This document shows, in pieces, positions 18,159 through 25,924 of a stretch of 64,000 nucleotides of DNA. The stretch's first letter is position 1. Every line of letters begins with the position of its first letter. The position numbers and the translations under genes were made by a program. Under the pieces are notes generated by a model. The model saw only the letters and a program-made list of their open reading frames with translations, had not been told where the DNA came from and did no database searches. The stretch is from Rhodobacteraceae bacterium (ex Bugula neritina AB1). Lineage in GTDB: Bacteria; Pseudomonadota; Alphaproteobacteria; Rhodobacterales; Rhodobacteraceae. The stretch is taken from NCBI GenBank assembly GCA_001730095.1, contig MDLF01000063.1, forward strand, positions 224,360 to 288,359, written 5' to 3'.

Positions 18159-18881
18159 TCAGTTCGCGTCCCGAACTCCTTCAACCACGTGCTCCATGCC
18201 CTGACAGACGTCCCGCTCCATCGCCAATGCCGCCATTTCCGGGTCCTTCTTCCGAAGCGCATCCAGGATGTCCTTGTGACGGTCCGGAAAGCTTTGGGTT
18301 CCGAGGCGTCCGCTAACCACGCGCAATGACGGTCCAAAACGCAGCCACAGCCGGTCGGCAATGTCACTGAGAATAGGCGCGCCGGCATGGGAATAGAGCA
18401 CCGTGTGGAAGCTGTAATTTTGCACCAGATAGCCCGCCACGTCGCCGGTCGCGATGGCTTTGTCGAGCGCACTATCGATGGAGGCCAGCTCCTCAATACC
18501 AGCGACCCCAATCTGAGATGTCGCCCGGCGTGCCAGCTCACACTCAATTGTTTGTCTGGCAAAGATCAGTTCTTCCAAGTCTTGCGGTCCCAGCAGAGGG
18601 ACTGACACCCGCCTATTGCCCTGGAAAATCAGCGCTCCATCCGAAATCAGCCGCCGGATTGCCTCACGCACCGGAGTCATTCCGGCGCCCAGCGTCTCCA
18701 CCAGCCCCTGAATAGTGACCGCCTGTCCGGGTACCAGTTCGCCAAATAGAATCTGCGCCCTAAGTTTCTGATAAACGATCTCATGCGCGGGCAGTTTGGC
18801 CGGGCTTTCCTGCCCCGCTGCGGGCGGTGAAGTGGTCTCGGTCACCTGGGATTTTCCTCCTCGATTTTGGGCAGCTTGCAC
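18159..18881 (-). CDS. GntR family transcriptional regulator, FCD (FadR-type) subfamily
   Basis: A 240-residue regulator. The winged helix (about 27-95) contains VYQKLRAQILFGELVPGQ and the recognition part MTPVREAIRRLISDGAL. The FCD ligand domain (about 100-225) is all-helical with metal-binding-type histidines (HTVLYSHAG). It is divergent from the potFGHI operon and directly upstream of the aminotransferase gene, so the likely job is to control polyamine uptake and catabolism. The ligand is unknown. Confidence 0.88.
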   Translation of the reverse strand: MQAAQNRGGKSQVTETTSPPAAGQESPAKLPAHEIVYQKLRAQILFGELVPGQAVTIQGLVETLGAGMTPVREAIRRLISDGALIFQGNRRVSVPLLGPQDLEELIFARQTIECELARRATSQIGVAGIEELASIDSALDKAIATGDVAGYLVQNYSFHTVLYSHAGAPILSDIADRLWLRFGPSLRVVSGRLGTQSFPDRHKDILDALRKKDPEMAALAMERDVCQGMEHVVEGVRDAN

Positions 18882-18931
18882 CAGTTTTGAGCAAGTGAAA
18901 ACATAAAGAGTATTGCCCGACAGAGCAAAAC

Positions 18932-18941
18932 TTGATCAAAT
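18932..18941. promoter_or_regulatory. Candidate operator in the regulator/potF divergent promoter
   Basis: TTGATCAA (18932-18939) is a perfect 8-bp palindrome inside the 106-bp divergent gap. It extends to TGATCAAAT, identical to the 9-mer upstream of the aminotransferase gene. It lies about 50 bp before the potF start. Binding by the GntR protein is an inference. Confidence 0.35.
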
Positions 18942-18987
18942 CTCACCACAGCCGGGCTTCGAAACCGGCACGCACAGGGAGAAATTC

Positions 18988-20076
18988 ATGACACTTAAGA
19001 CGATGACCATGACCGCCGTCGTTGCACTGGGCACGGCCGCAGCCGCATCTGCTGAGGAAGTGCGCGTTTACAACTGGTCCGACTATATCGACGAAGGCCT
19101 GCTGGAAAAGTTCGAAAAGGAAACCGGCATCGACCTGATCTATGATGTCTTCGACAGCAACGAGGTTCTTGAAACCAAGATGCTGGCAGGCGGATCCGGC
19201 TATGATGTGGTGGTGCCATCCGGCTCTTTCATGGCGCGCCAAATTCAGGCCGGCGCCTTCCAAAAACTAGATCCTTCAAAATTGCCAAATGCCGGCAATA
19301 TGTGGGACGCGGTCAAGGAGCGCACCGCCCTGTATGACCCCGGCAACGAATACTCCATCAACTATATGTGGGGTACGACCGGCATCGGCGTGAACGTCGC
19401 CAAGGTCAAGGAAGCCCTGGGCGATGATGCCCCGATCGACTCGCTGGAACTGCTCTTTAACCCGGCCAATATGGAAAAACTGGCAAGCTGCGGCGTGCAT
19501 TTCCTGGACGCCCCGGATGAAATGATCCCGGCCGCACTGAAATACATCGGCGAAGATCCCAACAGCATGGACGCGGATGTGGTTGCCAAAGCGGAACCGG
19601 TTCTGATGGCCGTGCGCCCCCACATCACCAAGTTCCACAGCTCCGAATACATCAACGCACTGGCCAATGGTGACATCTGTGTGGCCTTTGGCTGGTCCGG
19701 CGACATCCTGCAGGCTCGTGACCGCGCCGCAGAAGCGGAAAATGGGGTTGAGATCGAGTACAACGCACCCAAGGAGGGTGCTTTGATGTGGTTCGATCAG
19801 ATGACAATTCCGGTCGACGCTCCGAATCCGGAAGGCGCCCACAAGTTCCTGAACTTCATCATGGACGCCCAGAACATGGCGGCTGCGTCCAACTATGTCT
19901 ACTACGCCAATGGAAACCAGGCGTCCCAGGAGTTTCTGGAAGAAGATGTGATCGGTGATCCCGCGATCTATCCGAGCGAAGAAACCGTCAAGAACCTGTA
20001 CATCAAAGAAAGCTATCCGGCGAAAGTACAGCGTAAGGCCACCCGCATGTGGACCAAGGTAAAATCCGGCACTTGA
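18988..20076 (+). CDS. potF: Putrescine-type periplasmic binding protein, PotF/SpuD-like
   Basis: A 362-residue binding protein with a signal peptide (residues 1-22, ending ASA). The mature N-terminus EEVRVYNWSDYIDEGLLEKF is characteristic of PotF/SpuD. Further family motifs are GYDVVVPSG, YMWGTTGIG and VAFGWSGDI, which line the polyamine pocket. The ATG at 18988 is chosen over the upstream frame because it has an AGGGAGAA ribosome-binding site and begins the signal peptide. It heads the potFGHI-puuB operon and feeds the ABC importer encoded next. Confidence 0.92.
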   Translation: MTLKTMTMTAVVALGTAAAASAEEVRVYNWSDYIDEGLLEKFEKETGIDLIYDVFDSNEVLETKMLAGGSGYDVVVPSGSFMARQIQAGAFQKLDPSKLPNAGNMWDAVKERTALYDPGNEYSINYMWGTTGIGVNVAKVKEALGDDAPIDSLELLFNPANMEKLASCGVHFLDAPDEMIPAALKYIGEDPNSMDADVVAKAEPVLMAVRPHITKFHSSEYINALANGDICVAFGWSGDILQARDRAAEAENGVEIEYNAPKEGALMWFDQMTIPVDAPNPEGAHKFLNFIMDAQNMAAASNYVYYANGNQASQEFLEEDVIGDPAIYPSEETVKNLYIKESYPAKVQRKATRMWTKVKSGT

Positions 20077-20092
20077 TCTGCCGCATATGACC

Positions 20093-20117
20093 TGCGGGGC
20101 GTCATTGATGCCCCGCA
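20093..20117 (+). promoter_or_regulatory. Hairpin between potF and potG
   Basis: TGCGGGGC (20093-20100) and GCCCCGCA (20110-20117) form an 8-bp stem with a 9-base loop right after the binding-protein gene. No T-run follows. It probably stabilises the potF part of the transcript or reduces read-through. Confidence 0.6.
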
Positions 20118-20193
20118 TACCCTGACGCGCCTGGAGAATACCACGCGCGGCCCTCCGAGACATTCGCGCGACGCATCGCAGAAGAGGCCCGGC

Positions 20194-21321
20194 TTGAATA
20201 CTTCCGCTTTCGAACCCTGGAACGATCCAGAGGCAAAGCCTTTGATCCACTTCCAGAACGTCACCAAACGCTATGGCGATTTCACCGCCATCGACGATCT
20301 GACCATCGGCATTTACGAAAAAGAATTCTACGCCCTGCTGGGGCCGTCTGGCTGCGGCAAGACCACGCTGATGCGGATGCTGGCGGGCTTTGAAACCCCG
20401 TCCGAAGGCACCATTCACCTGGCCGGCCAGGATATCGCCCCGGTGCCGCCGAACAAGCGCGCGGTGAACATGATGTTCCAGTCCTACGCGCTGTTCCCGC
20501 ATCTGTCAGTCTGGGAAAACATCGCCTTTGGCCTGAAGCGCGAAAAGATGCCCAAGCACGACATCAATGACCGCGTCGAAGAGATGCTGCGGCTGACCCG
20601 GCTGGAGCAATTCGCCCGTCGCAAACCGCATCAGATCTCCGGCGGTCAGCGCCAACGGGTTGCGCTGGCACGCTCGCTGGCAAAACATCCAAAGCTGCTG
20701 CTGCTGGATGAACCGCTCGGTGCGCTTGACAAGAAGCTGCGCCAGGAAACTCAGTTTGAGCTGATGGACATTCAGGAAAAGACCGGCACCACCTTTGTGA
20801 TCGTGACCCATGACCAGGAAGAGGCGATGACAGTGGCGTCCCGCGTGGCGGTTATGGATCACGGCAAGATCATACAGGTGGCCACACCGGACCGGATCTA
20901 TGAAACTCCGAACTCTGTCTATGTGGCTGACTTCATTGGCGATGTGAACCTCATCGAAGGCACTGCCAAACCCAACGGCAGCGACAGCTATGCGATGTCC
21001 TGGCACGAAGGTCATGAGCCGCTCGCGGTGCAGTCGCCCAACGGGTTTTCCGACGGGCAAAAGTGCCAACTGGCGATCCGGCCTGAGAAAGTCTCGATCA
21101 GCGCCGTCAAGCCTGAGACCGCGGACAATGCCGTTCAGGGTAAAATCCTCGACATCGCTTATCTTGGCAATATCTCCACCTATCATGTGGAGCTGCCGAC
21201 TGGCGCGGTGATCAAGGCACAGGCTGCGAACACCCGCCGCATCGCCCGCCGCGCGTTCACCTGGGAAGACACTGTCTGGCTGTCCTGGACCGCCACGGCA
21301 GGCGTTCTGCTGGCAGACTGA
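20194..21321 (+). CDS. potG: Polyamine ABC transporter ATP-binding protein
   Basis: A 375-residue ATPase. It has Walker A GPSGCGKTT, signature ISGGQRQR, Walker B LLLLDEPLGALD, switch histidine in VTHDQEEAM, and a C-terminal TOBE domain (about 285-370). The start is a TTG at 20194, followed by a short N-terminal extension before LIHFQNVTKRYG. A later start is possible, since no strong ribosome-binding site marks the TTG. Its stop overlaps the next start (TGATG), so the permease is translationally coupled. Confidence 0.92.
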   Translation: MNTSAFEPWNDPEAKPLIHFQNVTKRYGDFTAIDDLTIGIYEKEFYALLGPSGCGKTTLMRMLAGFETPSEGTIHLAGQDIAPVPPNKRAVNMMFQSYALFPHLSVWENIAFGLKREKMPKHDINDRVEEMLRLTRLEQFARRKPHQISGGQRQRVALARSLAKHPKLLLLDEPLGALDKKLRQETQFELMDIQEKTGTTFVIVTHDQEEAMTVASRVAVMDHGKIIQVATPDRIYETPNSVYVADFIGDVNLIEGTAKPNGSDSYAMSWHEGHEPLAVQSPNGFSDGQKCQLAIRPEKVSISAVKPETADNAVQGKILDIAYLGNISTYHVELPTGAVIKAQAANTRRIARRAFTWEDTVWLSWTATAGVLLAD

Positions 21322-22202
21322 TGCGCCGGTATTTCCTGATTGCCATCCCGTACGTGTGGCTTTTGGCACTGTTCCTGGTGCCCTTTGTCATCGTCCTGAA
21401 AATCTCGCTGTCGGATGCGGCAATTGCCCGCCCGCCCTATTTTCCCCAATTCGACTGGGCCGAAGGCATCCGCGCCTTCTTTGCTGAGCTGGACTTCGAA
21501 AACTTCATCTTCCTGACCGAAGACGACCTCTATTGGAAAGCTTACCTGAGCTCGCTGAAAATCGCGCTCATCTCGACGTTCCTGACGCTGCTGGTGGGCT
21601 ACCCGATGGCCTATGGTATGGCCAGAACCCCCGAAGAGTGGCGCCCTACCCTGATGATGCTGGTGATCCTGCCGTTCTGGACCTCTTTCCTGATCCGCGT
21701 CTATGCATGGATGGGAATCCTGTCGAACGAAGGTTTCCTCAATCAGTTTCTGTTGTGGACCGGGATAATTTCCGAACCGCTGACCATCCTCAACACCAAC
21801 TCTGCAGTCTATATCGGCATCGTCTACACCTATCTGCCCTTCATGATCCTGCCGGTCTATTCGGCATTGGAGCGGTTGGACGGATCGCTGATCGAAGCTG
21901 CCGAAGACCTGGGCTGCTCGCGGCTTTCTGCCTTCTGGCTGGTGACCATTCCGCTGTCCAAAAACGGCATTATCGCCGGCAGCTTCCTGGTTTTCATTCC
22001 GGTGCTGGGTGAGTTTGTGATCCCCTCGCTGCTGGGCGGCTCCAACACACTGATGATCGGTAAGGTTCTGTGGGAGGAGTTCTTCTCCAACCGCGACTGG
22101 CCGGTGGCATCTGCGGTGGCGGTGATTCTGCTGTTGCTTTTGGTGATCCCGATCGTGCTGTTCCAGCGCAACCAGCAGAAACAGCAGGAGGCAGAGCAAT
22201 GA
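21321..22202 (+). CDS. potH: Polyamine ABC transporter permease
   Basis: A 293-residue inner-membrane permease with six predicted helices. The first is near residues 5-27 and the EAA loop is near 200-220 (EAAEDLGCSRLSAFWLVTIPLSKNG). The size and the PYFPQF-type periplasmic segment match PotH. Start overlaps the potG stop; its own stop overlaps potI by 4 bp. Confidence 0.92.
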   Translation: MRRYFLIAIPYVWLLALFLVPFVIVLKISLSDAAIARPPYFPQFDWAEGIRAFFAELDFENFIFLTEDDLYWKAYLSSLKIALISTFLTLLVGYPMAYGMARTPEEWRPTLMMLVILPFWTSFLIRVYAWMGILSNEGFLNQFLLWTGIISEPLTILNTNSAVYIGIVYTYLPFMILPVYSALERLDGSLIEAAEDLGCSRLSAFWLVTIPLSKNGIIAGSFLVFIPVLGEFVIPSLLGGSNTLMIGKVLWEEFFSNRDWPVASAVAVILLLLLVIPIVLFQRNQQKQQEAEQ

Positions 22203-23014
22203 AACGTTTGAGCTGGTTCAACGCGGTATCGCTGACCCTGGGCTTTGCTTTCCTCTACATTCCGATGGTGATCCTGGTGATCTTCAGCTTCAACGAAAGC
22301 AAGCTGGTCACTGTCTGGGCCGGGTTTTCGACCAAATGGTATGGCGAGCTGATGCAGAACGAGGCATTCCTGAATGCCGCCTGGGTCACGATCAAGGTCG
22401 CCGTGTTCTCCTCTACTATCGCGACAGTGCTGGGCACCATCGCAGCCTATGTGCTGGTGCGGGGTGGGCGGTTCATGGGGCGGACACTGTTTTCAGGCAT
22501 GATCTATGCACCGCTGGTGATGCCAGAGGTGATCACCGGCCTGTCTCTGCTCTTGCTGTTTATCGGCATCGGGCTGGACCGCGGCGTCTTTACCATCGTT
22601 TTGGCCCACACAACATTTGCCATGTGTTATGTCTCAGTCGTGGTGTCCTCTCGCCTGGTGACCTTCGACCGGTCGCTGGAGGAAGCCGCGCTGGATCTGG
22701 GCTGCTCGGCATCCGAAGCGTTCCGGCTGGTCACCCTGCCGATCATTGCACCTGCGGTGATTTCCGGCTGGCTTCTGGCCTTCACCCTGTCGTTGGACGA
22801 TCTGGTGATTGCTTCCTTCACCTCAGGTCCGTCGGCCACCACCCTCCCGATCAAGATCTTCTCGGCCGTGCGCCTGGGCGTCAGCCCTGAAATCAACGCG
22901 CTGTCGACGATCATGATTGCCATTGTCACTGTCGGTGTCATCACCGCTTCGCTGGTGACCAAACGTCAGGTGGCAAAGCAGAAGCGCGAGGAGATGGAAG
23001 CGGTGCGCAACTGA
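22199..23014 (+). CDS. potI: Polyamine ABC transporter permease
   Basis: A 271-residue permease, partner of PotH. The frame is open from 22070, but the ATG at 22199 overlaps the potH stop as ATGA and opens with the amphipathic-plus-hydrophobic start MKRLSWFNAVSLTLGFAF. The EAA loop is EEAALDLGCSASEAFRLVTLP. Length and topology match PotI. Its stop overlaps the next start (TGATG). Confidence 0.92.
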   Translation: MKRLSWFNAVSLTLGFAFLYIPMVILVIFSFNESKLVTVWAGFSTKWYGELMQNEAFLNAAWVTIKVAVFSSTIATVLGTIAAYVLVRGGRFMGRTLFSGMIYAPLVMPEVITGLSLLLLFIGIGLDRGVFTIVLAHTTFAMCYVSVVVSSRLVTFDRSLEEAALDLGCSASEAFRLVTLPIIAPAVISGWLLAFTLSLDDLVIASFTSGPSATTLPIKIFSAVRLGVSPEINALSTIMIAIVTVGVITASLVTKRQVAKQKREEMEAVRN

Positions 23015-24333
23015 TGCGCCGGATCTTCTCTGACTACGCCTATGGCCCCGGACCGCGCAGCAACTGCTGGTGGGATGAGACCATTGCAGCACCGGACTGG
23101 CCGGTGCTGCACGGCGAAGCTGAGGCCGATGTCGCCATTATTGGCGGCGGTTTCACCGGGATGTCAGCCGCCCTGCATCTGGCGGAGTCTGGGGTCTCGG
23201 TTGCACTGCTTGAAGCGGAGACAGCAGGCTGGGGCGCCTCGGGGCGCAATGGCGGTTTCTGTTGCCTTGGCGGCTCAAAGCTCTCAGCCAGCAGCATGCG
23301 CCGCTTCTTTGGAAAAGCTGCCGCTGACACTTATGGCGCCAGTGAAGAAGCCGCAGTGCATCTGGTGCGGGACCTGCTGAACACCCACGGAATTGATGCC
23401 GACACCCATTCACAGGGTGAAACCCAGCTGGCCCACAGCGCAAAAGCGGCAGCCCGTCTTTCGGCTGAAGCCGAAGCGATGCGGCAGCAGGGGGAAGAAC
23501 CCGATTTCCTGACCCGTGATCAGCTAAAGGACAAGGGGCTGAATGGTAGCTTTCATGCTGCGCTGACAACGCCGTTAGGCTTTGCCCTGAACCCACGCAA
23601 ATACCTGCTCGGCCTGGCCGCCGCCGCGCAGAAGGCCGGAGCAAGGCTGTTTCAGCGCAGCGCCGCCCTGGCCGTTAGGCAGGTCGGCGACAGGCATCAA
23701 ATAGAGACGAACAACGGAGTGTTGCGGGCGTCCAAAGTGATCATCGCCACCAATGGCTATTCTTCCGAGAACCTGCCAGACTGGCTTGCCGGGCGGTATA
23801 TGCCGACGCAGTCCACGGTTATGGTTACCCGCCCCCTGTCAGAGCAAGAGCTGCAGGCGCAGGGCTGGTTCTCGCACCAGATGGCTTATGACACCCGCAA
23901 CCTGCTACACTATTTCCGTCTGATGCCGGACAAGCGGTTCCTGTTCGGAATGCGCGGCGGGTTGTTCGCCTCACCACAGGCCGAGGCTGGCATCCGGCGC
24001 AAGCTGCGGCGGGATTTTGACGCGATGTTCCCAGCCTGGAAATCTGTGGAAACCACCCACTGCTGGTCCGGCATGGTCTGCTTGTCACGCAATCTGGTAC
24101 CGTTTATCGGCCCGGTGCCAGGCCACACCGGCATGTTCGCTGGTCTTTGCTATCACGGCAACGGTGTGGCAATGGGCAGCTATTCCGGTCGGCTGCTTAG
24201 TGATCTTGTACAAGGGCGTACGCCAGAGCTCCCATACTCTCCGGTAGTGCAGAAAATGGCGCGTTTCCCCTTTGGCCGGGGCCGGCGGGTTCTGATGCCG
24301 CCAGCCTATGCGTTTCTTGGCCTGACCGACTGA
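23014..24333 (+). CDS. puuB: FAD-dependent amine oxidoreductase, PuuB-like
   Basis: A 439-residue DAO-family flavoprotein. The FAD-binding Rossmann motif VAIIGGGFTGMSAALHL lies at about residues 35-51, and the WGASGRNGGF motif at about 72-81 is characteristic of gamma-glutamylputrescine oxidase. PuuB oxidises gamma-glutamylputrescine to the aldehyde. It is coupled to the potFGHI operon, which supports a polyamine substrate. No puuA ligase gene is in the window, so direct oxidation of another amine cannot be excluded. Its 3' end overlaps the convergent phosphotransferase gene by 28 bp. Confidence 0.83.
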   Translation: MRRIFSDYAYGPGPRSNCWWDETIAAPDWPVLHGEAEADVAIIGGGFTGMSAALHLAESGVSVALLEAETAGWGASGRNGGFCCLGGSKLSASSMRRFFGKAAADTYGASEEAAVHLVRDLLNTHGIDADTHSQGETQLAHSAKAAARLSAEAEAMRQQGEEPDFLTRDQLKDKGLNGSFHAALTTPLGFALNPRKYLLGLAAAAQKAGARLFQRSAALAVRQVGDRHQIETNNGVLRASKVIIATNGYSSENLPDWLAGRYMPTQSTVMVTRPLSEQELQAQGWFSHQMAYDTRNLLHYFRLMPDKRFLFGMRGGLFASPQAEAGIRRKLRRDFDAMFPAWKSVETTHCWSGMVCLSRNLVPFIGPVPGHTGMFAGLCYHGNGVAMGSYSGRLLSDLVQGRTPELPYSPVVQKMARFPFGRGRRVLMPPAYAFLGLTD

Positions 24334-25121
24334 AGCGCCGTACATTCCAGCTCATAGGCCCGCCAGTCTTTCTCATCACCCCGTTCAGCACGCCACAGAC
24401 AATATGCTGCCATGCGCCAGTGGAACCAGGGTTGCAGCGCCAGCGCACGCCCGGCAATGCGCGGATCAGGGTAAGCTTTCAAAAAACTGTCTTCTTCCGC
24501 CTTCGACAGTGGTGTTCCCCGGTACGTCAGTTGCATCGCCGGAGACAGGAACAGCGACAGATCCTCTGCCGGATCGCCAATTTGCGGACATTGCCAATCG
24601 ATCAATGTCAAAGTGCCGTCATGCGCCAATAGATTGCCCGGCACAGGGTCGCCATGGATGAGCTGTAACTGCCGTACTGGCGGAATCCGCCCCAGCGGGC
24701 GTAGTGCAGTCAATACTTCCCGATCCTTGCAGGACTTCAGAATGCCCATGGTCTGCATTTCCAACGCAATACTGCCATTCACGCCGGTCGGCAGCCCCGG
24801 CGGCGGTGAGACGTCATGCAATCGCCCCAGCAGCCGCGCCACATGTCCGGTGTTTTCCTGCCAGGGCTGACCGTTGACATGAGCGTAGCTTAACCATCTC
24901 CAACCTTCGAAAACCCCGGTCTGCACCAACGGCGGCACCATACCGGTTCCCGACAGGGCCGTCAGAACCGCGCTTTCCCGGGCCGGGTCATTGGCAAACA
25001 ACGGGTTGGCGCCATCCGCAGCGTAGAGTTTGATTACCAGCCCGCCTGCACGCCAGACATGATTGGACCGCCCTCCGGTTAACCGCCGAGGGGCCGGCAC
25101 ATGCAAACCCATTGCGGACAA
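24306..25121 (-). CDS. Aminoglycoside/choline kinase-like phosphotransferase
   Basis: A roughly 271-residue protein of the APH/choline kinase (protein-kinase-like) fold. It has a glycine-containing nucleotide loop near the N-terminus (LTGGRSNHVWRA, then a lysine in LVIKLYA), the catalytic loop LIHGDPVPGNLL (HGD with N at +5), and the metal-binding LIDWQ. The substrate is unknown; choline/ethanolamine or another small alcohol is as likely as an antibiotic. The start is uncertain: the first usual codon is a TTG at 25121, while the frame remains open with protein-like sequence back to about 25198. It is convergent with puuB. Confidence 0.75.
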   Translation of the reverse strand: MSAMGLHVPAPRRLTGGRSNHVWRAGGLVIKLYAADGANPLFANDPARESAVLTALSGTGMVPPLVQTGVFEGWRWLSYAHVNGQPWQENTGHVARLLGRLHDVSPPPGLPTGVNGSIALEMQTMGILKSCKDREVLTALRPLGRIPPVRQLQLIHGDPVPGNLLAHDGTLTLIDWQCPQIGDPAEDLSLFLSPAMQLTYRGTPLSKAEEDSFLKAYPDPRIAGRALALQPWFHWRMAAYCLWRAERGDEKDWRAYELECTALQSVRPRNA

Positions 25122-25230
25122 ATGTGCAAAGAAACGGGCTTCAAACTGATCAGACGGCAGTTGCAGGGCGGCCTCCGGTGTTAGTCCGCCCTGCTCTTAA
25201 ACAGTTTTTCCGCTTGCGCCTACAACAGGA

Positions 25231-25920
25231 TTAGCCCTTTGGGTCGCGCAGCGCGCTGACAGAGGACGCCAGAACCACTGAACCGCCTTCAGAAACCAGC
25301 CCCACTTCGCTGCCTTGCATCTGGGTTTCGTTCACCTTGAAGTAAATCTCGGCGTATTCTTCAAGCAGCAGATCGTCGCCCTCGTGGCTTTCGACCGAGA
25401 AGATGTATTCACCTGTTTCCAAAGGAGTCCCATCACTATCCAGGCCATCCCATTCATACAGGTCGGCAGACACTGGCAGGTCAATTTTCTGAACTTCTGT
25501 TCCGTTGGAATCCCTGACAACCAGCGTCACGGAATCAGCGGCAGCAGCCGGGTTTGGTGCAATGGTGATCGGGTTGGTACCGTCAAAATACCCAGGAGCG
25601 ACAGCGCGGGCTTCCATGCCCACCCAACCGGACAGAGCAGTCATGCTGGCCGCCATGGTGGACAGACCAAGCTGAGATTGCAGTTCTTCCAACAAGGTGT
25701 TGGTATGTGTTTGCTGTTCAACCATTGAGAATTGCGCCAGCTGCGCTGCATATTCAGTCGAATCCATCGGCTGAAGCGGATCCTGATTGGTCGCCTGTGC
25801 TGTGAGCATTTTTACGAATGTCTCGAAGTCCGACGTCAGCCCAGACGTTTGCTGCGAAGCTGCTGGCGGGAGATTGGATTGCGCGGCGGAGCTGGCCGCC
25901 GAACTTACTGCTGTTGTCAT
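25231..25920 (-). CDS. flgD: Flagellar hook capping protein
   Basis: A 229-residue hook-cap protein needed for polymerising FlgE. The conserved N-terminus is present: DFETFVKMLTAQATNQDPLQPMDSTEY near residues 29-55, read in shorter blocks (MLTAQATNQDPLQPMDSTE). It is followed by the FlgD Ig/tudor-like domain (about 105-200, YEWDGLDSDG, TGEYIFSVE). It is exported by the flagellar secretion system and so lacks a Sec signal. It lies 4 bp after fliK on the same strand. Confidence 0.93.
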   Translation of the reverse strand: MTTAVSSAASSAAQSNLPPAASQQTSGLTSDFETFVKMLTAQATNQDPLQPMDSTEYAAQLAQFSMVEQQTHTNTLLEELQSQLGLSTMAASMTALSGWVGMEARAVAPGYFDGTNPITIAPNPAAAADSVTLVVRDSNGTEVQKIDLPVSADLYEWDGLDSDGTPLETGEYIFSVESHEGDDLLLEEYAEIYFKVNETQMQGSEVGLVSEGGSVVLASSVSALRDPKG

Positions 25921-25924
25921 CTAT

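Noticed and set aside
19276..20502. 408-codon minus-strand frame opposite potF and potG
   Set aside because: Shadow frame; potF and potG have unambiguous family motifs on the other strand.
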